A stretch of 64,000 nucleotides of DNA, taken from contig JAIQGK010000015.1 of assembly GCA_020072645.1 (NCBI GenBank), positions 1 to 64,000 of the forward strand, in the 5' to 3' direction. The stretch comes from Terriglobia bacterium. GTDB lineage: Bacteria; Acidobacteriota; Terriglobia; Terriglobales; Acidobacteriaceae. Position 1 is the stretch's first letter. The number at the start of each line of letters is the position of its first letter. The notes under the pieces were generated by a model. It searched no databases. It saw only the letters and a program-made list of their open reading frames with translations, and was not told the origin of the DNA. Made by a program: the position numbers and the translations under genes. Shown here piece after piece: positions 27,205-35,717 of this stretch.

Positions 27205-27708
27205 ATGAAAGAACATGTTGCGGTTAAGACGAAGAAAGACCACGTTGATCCCACGTCTCTCACGGAAGTCTGGGACGTATCCGATCGTATGACAAAGCAG
27301 ATCGCAAGGCGCGCATTTCAACTGTTTGAGGAGTGCGGTTGCGCGAACGGTCATGATCTGGACCACTGGCTCATGGCAGAAGCGGAGTTGCTCGCTCCCG
27401 TTCCAATGAAAATCAAGGAGACGCAAAACGGGGTTCGCATCGTGGCGGAAGTACGCGGCTTCAATGACGATGAAGTAGCGTTCAACCTGGAAAAGAGCCA
27501 ATTGACGATTCGCGGGATAAAGCAGACGGATTCCAAGAAATTCAGGCAAGGCGAATCAGAGATCAAAATGATTTATGGGAGCATCTCGTTGCCATCTGAG
27601 GTGGTGCCGCAAAAGGCACATGCGACGCTGAAGAATGGCATCCTGGAGATAATCGCCCCAAAATCTGCCACTGAAATAGCAAAAACAATAGCCGTAAGCG
27701 CGGCCTGA
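27205..27708 (+). CDS. DUF2934-Hsp20 fusion small heat-shock protein
   Basis: 167 residues; GGAGGAG sits eight bases before the ATG. Residues 30-65 carry the DUF2934 helix pair (IARRAFQLFEECG...HDLDHWLMAEAELL), normally a small stand-alone or N-terminal module; residues 70-165 form an alpha-crystallin domain (VRIVAEVRGFNDDEVAFNLEK, SISLPSEVV, ATLKNGILEIIAPK). Small heat-shock proteins hold unfolding proteins. The gene has a CRP-like promoter site and is followed 24 bp later by a small gene and then UspA, which fits a stress unit. Confidence 0.85.
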   Translation: MKEHVAVKTKKDHVDPTSLTEVWDVSDRMTKQIARRAFQLFEECGCANGHDLDHWLMAEAELLAPVPMKIKETQNGVRIVAEVRGFNDDEVAFNLEKSQLTIRGIKQTDSKKFRQGESEIKMIYGSISLPSEVVPQKAHATLKNGILEIIAPKSATEIAKTIAVSAA

Positions 27709-27732
27709 TGGCGCAAGCCGGAAGGGGATGTC

Positions 27733-27987
27733 ATGAACGATCGAGTTAAAGAAGTTTATCTGATGCTGGGGAACATATTGAACAACCCCAGAGCTTTTGG
27801 CTTGGCGGAAAGACCACCAAAGGCCCTGGATGAAGCCTTGACCAAAATGCAATTGAATTTGATGCATGAACTCAGAGAAGAAATGTCTGAAGGGGACTTT
27901 CTGGCGATGGAATTATCACAGGATGCAGATCGCGAGGCTTTTCCCGAAGTCACGTCCACATCTTTCACGCTGAAGACCGGCACCTAG
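27733..27987 (+). CDS. Small hypothetical protein between Hsp20 and UspA genes
   Basis: 84 residues, acidic, largely helical (RVKEVYLMLGNILNNP, LDEALTKMQLNLMHELREEM), no signal peptide or membrane helix. GGAAGGGG precedes the ATG. It lies in the operon-like run Hsp20 to UspA, which points to a stress role. No family recognised. Confidence 0.6.
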   Translation: MNDRVKEVYLMLGNILNNPRAFGLAERPPKALDEALTKMQLNLMHELREEMSEGDFLAMELSQDADREAFPEVTSTSFTLKTGT

Positions 27988-28038
27988 TTTTTGCTGACTG
28001 GCTCAGCCACGGAATTGGCTGGATTGAATGGAGGTTTT

Positions 28039-28905
28039 ATGAACAATCCGAATGCATTCTCGTCACTGAAGGAACCGCATCTGGAAACCATGCGAGTGCA
28101 TTTTGATCACCTGCTGGTGGCAGTTGACCTGTCGCCATCTTCGGCAAATACCATAAAAATCGCCACGGAACTGGCCCACAGATCCGGCGCGACTCTGGTC
28201 ATTGTTCATGTTCTCAATCCAGCCCTTATGCTTCCTTCTGAAACCGCAACGAATGTGAAAGAAACTCTTAATGCATGGCTGCAACCGTGCATGAAAAAGG
28301 AAACGCGCTTCGCTGTTGAGGTGGCAGAGGGAAACGTGGTTGAAGAAGTCGCCCGGCTGGCCAGGGAATTCCGGGCTGATCTACTCGTCATTGGCACTCA
28401 CGCCGCAGGAGGCGCAGCAAAATTCATCTTCGGCTCAACTGGAGAAGCTCTATTCCGGGAGATGGGCATACCCGTGCTTACGGTTGGACCACACATCCAG
28501 GCGTGCGGTGAACGATTCTCTTCCATACTGCTGCCCACTGACCTCGAACCACATTCACTCCGTGCCGCGCAATATGCTGTGGCGCTGGCGGAGGAATCCA
28601 ACGGTAACCTTACGCTCCTGCACATCCCGGAAAAAGGTGAAGAGGAAAATGCTTTTGGCAACAGGCAACGGATGGAGCAGCTTGTACCGGAAGACGCTAC
28701 CTTGTGGTGCAAGCCTGGCTTCAAGATCGCCAGTGGCGATCCGGTGAGCACGATCCTTGAAAGCGCACGCGAAGTGAAAGCCGACTTAATTGTTCTGGGC
28801 GTCACGCATGCGCGTCCGCTGTCAGAACATGCCAGTTGGTCCATTGCGTCAAAGGTCGTGCGCCACGCTGAGTGTCCGGTACTGACAGTGCGGGATCGCT
28901 TATAG
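28039..28905 (+). CDS. Tandem-domain universal stress protein (UspA family)
   Basis: 288 residues from ATG 28039, preceded by TGGAGG. Two UspA domains (about 12-148 and 155-287). The first has HLLVAVDLSPSSANT and a nucleotide loop GTHAAGGAAKFIFGS in which the second Gly of the G-2X-G-9X-G motif is Ala; the second has ILLPTDLEPHS and a degenerate loop GVTHARPLSEHAS. Nucleotide binding is therefore doubtful. Tandem Usp proteins usually act in energy-starvation or hypoxic stress. Confidence 0.85.
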   Translation: MNNPNAFSSLKEPHLETMRVHFDHLLVAVDLSPSSANTIKIATELAHRSGATLVIVHVLNPALMLPSETATNVKETLNAWLQPCMKKETRFAVEVAEGNVVEEVARLAREFRADLLVIGTHAAGGAAKFIFGSTGEALFREMGIPVLTVGPHIQACGERFSSILLPTDLEPHSLRAAQYAVALAEESNGNLTLLHIPEKGEEENAFGNRQRMEQLVPEDATLWCKPGFKIASGDPVSTILESAREVKADLIVLGVTHARPLSEHASWSIASKVVRHAECPVLTVRDRL

Positions 28906-29030
28906 CCGAAGCCGCCAAAGCATCAGGAACCATCTGGAGTCCAACAACATCTGCTCTGCTGTGCGCGATTCCGGTGGATCAATTACGGTGTCGAAAACCT
29001 CTTTCGGCAGTGACGCGGCTGTGTCAACCA

Positions 29031-29046
29031 TGTGACAGTCATCACA
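29031..29046. promoter_or_regulatory. CRP/FNR-family binding site before the second UspA gene
   Basis: TGTGACAGTCATCACA matches TGTGA-N6-TCACA exactly. TATAGT (29068-29073) is centred 32 bp downstream as the -10, giving a site centre near -41.5, and the ATG with AGGAGG is at 29092. Confidence 0.65.
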
Positions 29047-29091
29047 GAACACGCGAATTTCCGGGCATATAGTCAAAGCAAGGAGGTTCAT

Positions 29092-29976
29092 ATGGCTACC
29101 GTTCGTGCACCCATTGTTCCGAGTCCGGTCGCAAGCGTAAAGAACATCTTATTTGCAACGGACTTTTCTGAGGCTTCGATGAAGGCATTTCCGTACGCCG
29201 CCTCCCTTGCTAAAAAGTTTGGCGCATCCGTTTTTGCCTGCCACATCATTACTCCAACGTCGCTGGCCACCGCGGCTCCCCAATCGGCGCCTTATTTCTA
29301 TGAAGCTGAGTATGAGGCCGCGACCAAAGAACTGGACAACATCCTGCATTCGCCACAACTGGAAGGAATCAAAACCAAGGCGCTACTGTCATCAGGTATC
29401 CTGGGTGATGCGTTGCAGGAGGAGATCAATCAAAATCACATTGATCTGATAGTTGCGGGCACGCATGGACGCACTGGATTACGCCGCTTCCTGCTGGGTT
29501 CGGCCGTGGAAGGGATCTGCCGTGTGGCAACGTGCCCAGTGTTGACCGTTGGCCCTGATCAGCCAAGTTCAAGAATAAAGATAGAGAACATTCTGGTGCC
29601 GACAGATCTTTCAGAGGAAAGCATGCGCGCTCTGCCGTTTGTTGTGGGCCTGGCCGGAGCTTACGGGGCCAAGGTAACCGTGCTCCATGTTTTGCCGGAG
29701 GAAACTGCCAGTAATCCTGACACGCAGAAGCTGTCAGAGCCAGTTTGCAGGAACATGGTCCATATCTTTGAACCGCGGCTGGCGCCCTTGCAGACGGAAT
29801 TTGTGATCGAATCCGGGGAGACAGTGGAAACGATCTTGAAAGTTGCGCACGACAAGAATGCCGACATGATTGTGTTAGGAGTGAGGGACGCTTTCCTTCC
29901 GGGAGTTCACGTTCGAACGAGTGTTGCGTATCGAATCATGGCAGCGTCTCACTGCCCGGTGATCAGTTGCCGGTAA
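29092..29976 (+). CDS. Tandem-domain universal stress protein (UspA family)
   Basis: 294 residues from ATG 29092 with AAGGAGG upstream. Two UspA domains (about 15-152 and 160-294). The first keeps a full ATP loop GTHGRTGLRRFLLGS (G-2X-G-9X-GS), the second has a degenerate loop (GVRDAFLPGVHVRTS). It is related to the UspA at 28039 but not a recent copy. Its own promoter has a perfect CRP-like site, so it is separately controlled. Confidence 0.88.
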   Translation: MATVRAPIVPSPVASVKNILFATDFSEASMKAFPYAASLAKKFGASVFACHIITPTSLATAAPQSAPYFYEAEYEAATKELDNILHSPQLEGIKTKALLSSGILGDALQEEINQNHIDLIVAGTHGRTGLRRFLLGSAVEGICRVATCPVLTVGPDQPSSRIKIENILVPTDLSEESMRALPFVVGLAGAYGAKVTVLHVLPEETASNPDTQKLSEPVCRNMVHIFEPRLAPLQTEFVIESGETVETILKVAHDKNADMIVLGVRDAFLPGVHVRTSVAYRIMAASHCPVISCR

Positions 29977-30232
29977 ACTGAGATGTCAGGAAGTTCGAAT
30001 GCCATAACTACGTTCTACGCAGCTCAAGACATTTAGGGACAACTCTAGTGTGGCCTCCGCCACGTGGTTCCTAGTGCGTTTTCCCAATGACTTATCATTA
30101 TCGTGATTGGCGAGAATGAAATCAGGCCTATGCATCGACATCGATGCGTACCTTTTCCGGAAAGACCTTGTAAGATACAGCTCTCCAGTCGCCGCGCAAA
30201 GTGTTACAATTTCGGCAGTTATGCTATCACGA

Positions 30233-30307
<75 letters not shown>

Positions 30308-30358
30308 GTTCTTTACCGACGAAGTTCCCGCTGAACCAATAGTCTTTAGGCCCGTTGC

Positions 30359-31111
30359 TTATTTCCTTTTCATCCATGACTGCAACAATTTCGGCACCAG
30401 TTCCGCGGCGGGACCGAGATGAACTTCATCGAAGTACAACAAATTGGCGGGTTCCGTGAGCCCCAGAAAAATTGTTCGTGCAGAGTGCGGCCTTTGCTTG
30501 AGCATGGTTACAAAGCTCGCCACCGGCTGCACTGATCCAGAAGTCCCAATCGCGATAAACGTATCGCACGCTTCCAGCGCGTCATAAATTCGGTCAAGGT
30601 GAAACGGTTGCTCGCCAAACCAGCAGACATTCGGGCGCACCAGCGCTCCGCAAGCGCAGTGCGGCAACTCGCCCGCCGCATAACCGTTGTAGTCAGTGAA
30701 CGGTGGACGACCGCAATTGGCGGCACACCGGCTCTCAAAAAGTTTGCCATGGATGTGAAACACGTCTTCCGATCCTGCGGCTTCATGCAGGCTGTCCACG
30801 TTTTGTGTGCACAGAAACAATCTACTGTCGCTGGATTCTGCATTCCACCGGGCCAGCGCAACATGTGCGGCATTGGGTTTAGCATCGCGCGCGTGGGCGC
30901 GACGATCAGAGTAATACTCCCAAACCAGCTTTGGGTCGCGCTCCCACGCTTCAATATTCGCCAGTTCGTAATGGCTGTGGCCGCGCCAATTGGTACCTTG
31001 AAAAACCGGGATTCCGCTCTCTGCGCTGATTCCGGCTCCGGTCAGTACGAAGAGCTGAGATCCCGAGCGCAGAGGGAGCCCCCTATCGTCTTCGCTGTCT
31101 TGACGGATCAT
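30359..31111 (-). CDS. Sir2-family NAD-dependent protein deacylase (class III)
   Basis: 250 residues from ATG 31111; a GTG 39 bp upstream is also open, and neither has a clear ribosome-binding site. NAD motif LTGAGISAESGIPVFQG, catalytic His in HIHGKLFESRC, TQNVDSLHEAAG, and zinc cysteines in CAANC and CAC. The YYSDRR segment supplies the Y-x-x-R pair that class III sirtuins (SIRT5/CobB-like) use to bind succinyl or malonyl lysine, so desuccinylase activity is likely. Confidence 0.88.
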   Translation of the reverse strand: MIRQDSEDDRGLPLRSGSQLFVLTGAGISAESGIPVFQGTNWRGHSHYELANIEAWERDPKLVWEYYSDRRAHARDAKPNAAHVALARWNAESSDSRLFLCTQNVDSLHEAAGSEDVFHIHGKLFESRCAANCGRPPFTDYNGYAAGELPHCACGALVRPNVCWFGEQPFHLDRIYDALEACDTFIAIGTSGSVQPVASFVTMLKQRPHSARTIFLGLTEPANLLYFDEVHLGPAAELVPKLLQSWMKRK

Positions 31112-31277
31112 GATTTCAGAACGTTCTTTTGATCCCCCGGATTCGTGCACTTACAAACTTTATCAGCGTCGGGGATTGCAGAGAAAGGCGGTAAAATCAC
31201 CATCAATGCTTCATACAAACGCCGGTGTCAACGCCACTGATTTGACAGAACAATTCAGATCGTGCCTTTTTATTGTT

Positions 31278-31394
31278 TCTCACCGCAAAGGGTGCAAAGG
31301 AAAAAAGGTTTTGTACTTACATTGAATCTGAAATCGTCCTGTCTCTGCGACGTTGCTGCGATAAAATTCTTTCCTTCGCGTCCTTTGCGGTGAA
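31278..31394. repeat. Imperfect inverted-repeat element
   Basis: The left arm (31278-31303, containing CACCGCAAAGG) and right arm (31371-31394, containing CCTTTGCGGTG) are nearly perfect inverted copies of about 24 bp around 67 bp without coding potential. A related CTCCGTGCCTCCGCG stretch is at 13391-13420. The arms resemble the repeats of the type CTTTGCGTCCTTTGCGGTGAA found between genes in several phyla. Confidence 0.5.
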
Positions 31395-31398
31395 TGCT

Positions 31399-31602
31399 TT
31401 AATGCTTTGAGACGCAAACGCCTGTATCGATGCCATTGCCCTGCGTCAAGTCACAAAAACAGCCGCCAGGACAACTCAATTTAGGGGCTATACAGCTGAC
31501 TCCACACGAGCTGGCTTGTGCTTTCGTGCCAAGGGCATGAACCGAGATCACACCGGCTGTGAAGGTCGCGGTCATGAAAGCTGCTGTCAGGAATTTCTTC
31601 AT
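31399..31602 (-). CDS. Small secreted six-cysteine peptide (knottin-like)
   Basis: 67 residues from ATG 31602. A signal peptide (KKFLTAAFMTATFTAGVISVH, shortened; cleavage likely after AQA at 30) leaves a 37-residue mature part with six cysteines at 33, 37, 44, 48, 50 and 63, spacing C-x3-C-x6-C-x3-C-x-C-x12-C. The CPGGCFC step is like the C-x3-C-x-C step of plant squash inhibitors and other cystine-knot peptides. This is a spacing match only; the function is unknown. A GTG 15 bp upstream is an alternative start. No neighbouring modification gene is seen. Confidence 0.65.
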   Translation of the reverse strand: MKKFLTAAFMTATFTAGVISVHALGTKAQASSCGVSCIAPKLSCPGGCFCDLTQGNGIDTGVCVSKH

Positions 31603-31887
31603 TTGTGCTCTTTTCACGATTGCTGTTTATTGTCTGCGCAAAAAATTCAGACCCAGTCATTTTAGTCTGCGAACAAAGTTCTTCCCGTCTGCTCGCGGTT
31701 TTAATCGAGGTGCGCTGTTCCAAAATGGCACCCCCTTGAGGCGAAAAATTCCGGGCCCGAATTCGCACCCGTCACTCGATCTTTCCCTGTGCGCTTTGTG
31801 GTCCAGAGGCTCCCTGATCACCGGCAATTTTGCGCGATTCCGGAAGGTCCGGGCCCCAGCGCCTTTACGGAGAGGGACGGAGCTATT

Positions 31888-33501
31888 TTGGCCTATAATT
31901 TAGTTACCTTGAGAAAACCAGCTGGTATTGTTCTCTCACTGCTGTTTCTGGCCATATCGGTGCTGGAGGCGCCGCTTCAGGCCCAACAGCAAAGCGGCCC
32001 CGCCCGTGTGAGCCGGCTGCTTTTAATCATCCCCTTTGAGAATACTTCTAATGCCGCGGGAACTGACTGGATCAGTGAGTCGTTTCCTGAAGTTTTGAGC
32101 ACGCGGCTGAGCCCCAGCGGATTCTTCGTCATGGGACGAGACGACCGGCTCAACGCATTCGACCGGCTCGGCATTCCTCCGGGAGCCAAGCCTTCGCGCG
32201 CCACTCTTTATCAGGTCGGCCAGCAACTGGACGCCGACTTTTTAGTCATGGGCGACTATCGCGTTGATCAATCCAACATTACAACGCATGCTCGCGTAAT
32301 GGATATGGAGCGGCTTCGCCTCAGTCCAGAATTCACGGAATCTGGCCCGCTGGCCAATCTCATTACTATTCAGACGGCTCTGGCATGGGACATCCTGAAT
32401 ACGTTAAGCCCCGGCACCCCTGCTAAAGAAAGTTTTGTTTCCCAGTTCCCTGCTCAGCGGCCAGATGTCCTGGAAAACTATGTGCGCGGCATCATAGCAA
32501 CCAACACTCAGGAGAAGATCAAATACTTTAAAGAAGCCGTGCGGCTGGAGCCAACGCATGCTCTTGCCATGTTGCAACTGGGTAAAAGCTATTACAAGGC
32601 CCGGGATTACGAGTCAGCCGCAAGCTGGCTTGCGCGCGTCCCCAAAGCGGACGCCAACGCCAATGAAGCCCAGTTTTACCTGGGACTTGCAACGTTCTAC
32701 GCGGGCCACATGGACAGAGCAGAAAGCGCCTTCCAGACTCTTGCTGCCCGACTCCCCTTGACTGAGGTCTTAAACAATCTGGGTGTTGTTGCGGCACGTC
32801 GAGGCGAGAAGAGTGCGCGCGGCTATTTTGAAAAGACCGTGCAGACAGACCCCAACGAGCCGGACTATCGCTTCAATCTCGCAGTCGCTCTGTTCCGCGA
32901 AGGCGATACGCAGGGGGCCACGCGCGAGCTACGTGAGCTGTTAGCAATTCATCCTGATGCAGAAGCTAAGACCTTCCTGGAGACAGTTGCTTCCGGCGCA
33001 CAACCTGCCCGCATGCCGCTGGAGCGCATCAAGCGCAACTACGACGAATCCACTTTCCGGCAGATTGCCCTGGAAATAGAAAATACAAATGAGGCGCGCC
33101 TGGCGAAATCTGATCCGGCGAGCCACGCCGCTTTTCATGTGCGGCACGGCCAGGAGCTGTTGCAGTCGGGCCTGTCTGGGGAAGCAGAAAAAGAGTTTCG
33201 AGAAGCCGTGGTGCTTGATCCCGGCAGTGCAGGGGCCCATGCTGGCTTGGCGGCGGTGCTTGAGAACGATCAGGACATTACGGGCGCGCGCAATGAGGCC
33301 CGCATGGCCATAAAGTTACAACCGACGGCTGACGCGTATCTGGTGATGGCGCGGTTGGATCTGGCGGAAAACAAGTCCGCTTCAGCCACACAAAATATTG
33401 ACCATGCTTTGGCTCTTGATCCTGCGAATGCTGCGGCGATTGCGCTCAAGCGCGACATTGCATCGGGAACCGCAGGCAAGCCAACATCTCCGCATCCTTG
33501 A
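31888..33501 (+). CDS. Secreted TPR protein with TolB-like N-terminal domain
   Basis: 537 residues from TTG 31888, with ACGGAG 5 bp upstream; the frame is open further left but has no better start. A signal segment (GIVLSLLFLAISVLEAPLQAQ, shortened) is followed by an alpha/beta domain like those of curli/TolB-type proteins (LLLIIPFENTS, LSTRLSPSGFFVMGRDDR, DADFLVMGDYRVD) and then about nine TPR-type helix pairs (residues 210-530). It is probably a periplasmic scaffold. The stop is 9 bp before the NfeD-like gene. Confidence 0.75.
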   Translation: MAYNLVTLRKPAGIVLSLLFLAISVLEAPLQAQQQSGPARVSRLLLIIPFENTSNAAGTDWISESFPEVLSTRLSPSGFFVMGRDDRLNAFDRLGIPPGAKPSRATLYQVGQQLDADFLVMGDYRVDQSNITTHARVMDMERLRLSPEFTESGPLANLITIQTALAWDILNTLSPGTPAKESFVSQFPAQRPDVLENYVRGIIATNTQEKIKYFKEAVRLEPTHALAMLQLGKSYYKARDYESAASWLARVPKADANANEAQFYLGLATFYAGHMDRAESAFQTLAARLPLTEVLNNLGVVAARRGEKSARGYFEKTVQTDPNEPDYRFNLAVALFREGDTQGATRELRELLAIHPDAEAKTFLETVASGAQPARMPLERIKRNYDESTFRQIALEIENTNEARLAKSDPASHAAFHVRHGQELLQSGLSGEAEKEFREAVVLDPGSAGAHAGLAAVLENDQDITGARNEARMAIKLQPTADAYLVMARLDLAENKSASATQNIDHALALDPANAAAIALKRDIASGTAGKPTSPHP

Positions 33502-33510
33502 GGTAAAGCT

Positions 33511-34836
33511 ATGCGTAATCTGTTTTTCAAAACCGGAATTTCCAGGATCGCGATCGTATTTGCGCTGTTCTTGATTTCGCGCACTGCTTCAGCAGACGTG
33601 CTGAAGATCGTGGTAAATGACACCATACATCCTTTGATTGCTGAGAGGTTTGACTGGGCCATTCAAGAGGCGGAGCGAACACATGCCGACGCACTCCTCA
33701 TCGAGTTGCGCACTCCGGGCGGCCTTATGTCTTCAATGGAACAAATCATTCAGAAGCTGCTCGCCGCCAAGGTTCCGACCATAATTTACGTGACTCCAGC
33801 AGGGAGTGACGCCTCGTCCGCAGGCTTTTTTATTTTGGAAGCTGCCGATGTCGCTGCCATGGCCCCAAGCACCAATACCGGAGCGGCGCATCCTGTGTGG
33901 GGTGACGGACGGACCATGGACCCGATCATGAAAGAAAAGCTGGAAAATTACGCGGCTTCCCTGTTGCGGTCCTACACTGGCAAGCGTGGCCGCAACGTGA
34001 GTGTAGCTGAGACTGCGGTTCGTCAATCTAAGTCCTTCACCGCGGACGAAGCCATTGCGCAGCATCTGGTCGACTACATTGCTACCGATGACAATGATCT
34101 CTTTCGGCAACTGGAAGGCAAGACCATCACGCGCTTTGATGGGTCCAAGACGGTCCTGCATCTTGTGGGTAAGCCAATCCGCATCCATGAGCTTACACTG
34201 CGGCAACAGACGCTCTCTGTTCTGATGGATCCCAACATTTCTTTCATCATATTTGCCTTGGGATTGCTGTGCATCTTCTTCGAATTCAACCATCCTGGAG
34301 CGATTCTGCCCGGAGTGGTGGGCTTTGTTGCAGTTGCTATTTCACTCTATACGCTGCAGTTGCTTCCCTTACGGTCCATGGCGCTGGTGATGATCATTGC
34401 TTCTTTTGCTATGTTCGTGCTGGAAGCAAAGCTTCAGACACACGGCATTGCCGGGACTGGTGGCATTGTTTTGATGGTGATCGGTGCGCTGTTATTGGTC
34501 GATGGACCGATCCCGCAAATGCGCGTGCATCTCTGGGCCGCCTTATCCGTAGCGCTCCCGATTGGGATCATCACAATCTTTCTTATGACCATTGCATTCA
34601 AGGCCCGTAGAAACAAAGTCGTAACCGGCGCGCAAGGGATGATCGGCGAAGTGGCGATTGTCTGTGCGCCGCTCACGCCTTCCGGCAAGGTCTTTGTCCA
34701 GGGCGAACTATGGGACGCGATCTCGCCGGCCAATGTGGATGCTGGATGCCGAGTGGTGGTTCGCCAGGTAGAGAACCTGATGCTGCATGTAGAACCAGTG
34801 CACGAAGCAATACCTCAGCCTTCGATTGCAGGATAA
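33511..34836 (+). CDS. NfeD-type membrane serine protease, slipin partner
   Basis: 441 residues. A signal peptide, then a ClpP-like serine-protease domain (about 28-225) with LRTPGG as oxyanion site, DASSAGFFI as nucleophile region (Ser in ASSAG) and AAMAPSTNTGAAHPV; four to five membrane helices (235-365); and a C-terminal OB-fold (NfeD domain, GMIGEVAIVCAPL...WDAISPANVDAG). These proteases work with the stomatin-like protein encoded next door, with which they are almost always paired. Confidence 0.88.
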   Translation: MRNLFFKTGISRIAIVFALFLISRTASADVLKIVVNDTIHPLIAERFDWAIQEAERTHADALLIELRTPGGLMSSMEQIIQKLLAAKVPTIIYVTPAGSDASSAGFFILEAADVAAMAPSTNTGAAHPVWGDGRTMDPIMKEKLENYAASLLRSYTGKRGRNVSVAETAVRQSKSFTADEAIAQHLVDYIATDDNDLFRQLEGKTITRFDGSKTVLHLVGKPIRIHELTLRQQTLSVLMDPNISFIIFALGLLCIFFEFNHPGAILPGVVGFVAVAISLYTLQLLPLRSMALVMIIASFAMFVLEAKLQTHGIAGTGGIVLMVIGALLLVDGPIPQMRVHLWAALSVALPIGIITIFLMTIAFKARRNKVVTGAQGMIGEVAIVCAPLTPSGKVFVQGELWDAISPANVDAGCRVVVRQVENLMLHVEPVHEAIPQPSIAG

Positions 34837-34907
34837 TTTTTGCTTTTGTTACCCATGTGCCATAAAATCCGTTCGACTTTCCCAATCGTGCTCTGATGGA
34901 GGCGCCA

Positions 34908-35669
34908 GTGCTCTTTGTTCTTGTTCCGGTTGTCATTGTTCTTCTCTATGTTTTTAACTGCATCAAGATCCTGCGCGAATATGAGCGCGGCGTGATCTTT
35001 TCCCTTGGCCGCCTCCAGCAGGACGCAAAAGGCCCAGGACTCATCCTGGTATTCCCTCCAATCCAGAAAATGGTGCGGATTGACCTGCGCCAGCAAGCCC
35101 TTGAAGTCCCGCCGCAGGACATCATCACCCGCGATAACGTGACCTTGAAAGTGAACGCCGTGATCTACTGGCGCGTGGTCAATGCCCCGCAGGCGGTGGT
35201 CCAGGTTCAGAATTACTACTGGCAGACACAGCAGTTTGCCCAGACCACATTGCGCTCGGTGCTCGGTGAAGTCGAACTGGACGAATTGTTGGCGCACCGT
35301 GACAAACTGAATACCCGTATCCAAAGCATTCTGGACCAACATACCGCGCCGTACGGCGTAAAAGTTTCCAACGTCGAAGTAAAGCAGGTTGATCTTCCTG
35401 AATCTATGCTGCGCGCCATGGCCAAGCAGGCCGAGGCCGAGCGCGAAAAGCGCGCGAAGATCATCCATGCGGAGGGCGAATTTTCAGCTTCGCAACGTCT
35501 TCAGGAAGCCGCGCACATTCTCTCTGGCGAGCCCATTGCCATCCAGTTGCGCTATCTGCAAACACTCACGGAAATTGGCGTGGAAAAGAACACCACCATC
35601 GTCTTCCCATTACCAGTGGACATGATCTCCGCGATTACCAAAGCGGTAGAAAAGATCTCCAACAAGTAG
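34908..35669 (+). CDS. Slipin/stomatin-like SPFH protein
   Basis: 253 residues from GTG 34908, chosen because GGAGG lies exactly five bases upstream; an ATG four codons earlier has no such site. One membrane anchor ([18 protein letters not shown]) then the SPFH domain ([40 protein letters not shown]) and a coiled-coil tail ([20 protein letters not shown]). Slipins form membrane microdomain scaffolds and partner the preceding NfeD protease. Confidence 0.9.
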   Translation: MLFVLVPVVIVLLYVFNCIKILREYERGVIFSLGRLQQDAKGPGLILVFPPIQKMVRIDLRQQALEVPPQDIITRDNVTLKVNAVIYWRVVNAPQAVVQVQNYYWQTQQFAQTTLRSVLGEVELDELLAHRDKLNTRIQSILDQHTAPYGVKVSNVEVKQVDLPESMLRAMAKQAEAEREKRAKIIHAEGEFSASQRLQEAAHILSGEPIAIQLRYLQTLTEIGVEKNTTIVFPLPVDMISAITKAVEKISNK

Positions 35670-35717
35670 AAATCGGGTTACACTGGGGGCAAGCTTAGCT
35701 AAAAAACCGGGGGAGAA

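Noticed and set aside
34815-35468. 217-residue open frame on the minus strand across the slipin gene
   Set aside because: It is a reverse-frame shadow of the SPFH gene; no ribosome-binding site and no family resemblance.
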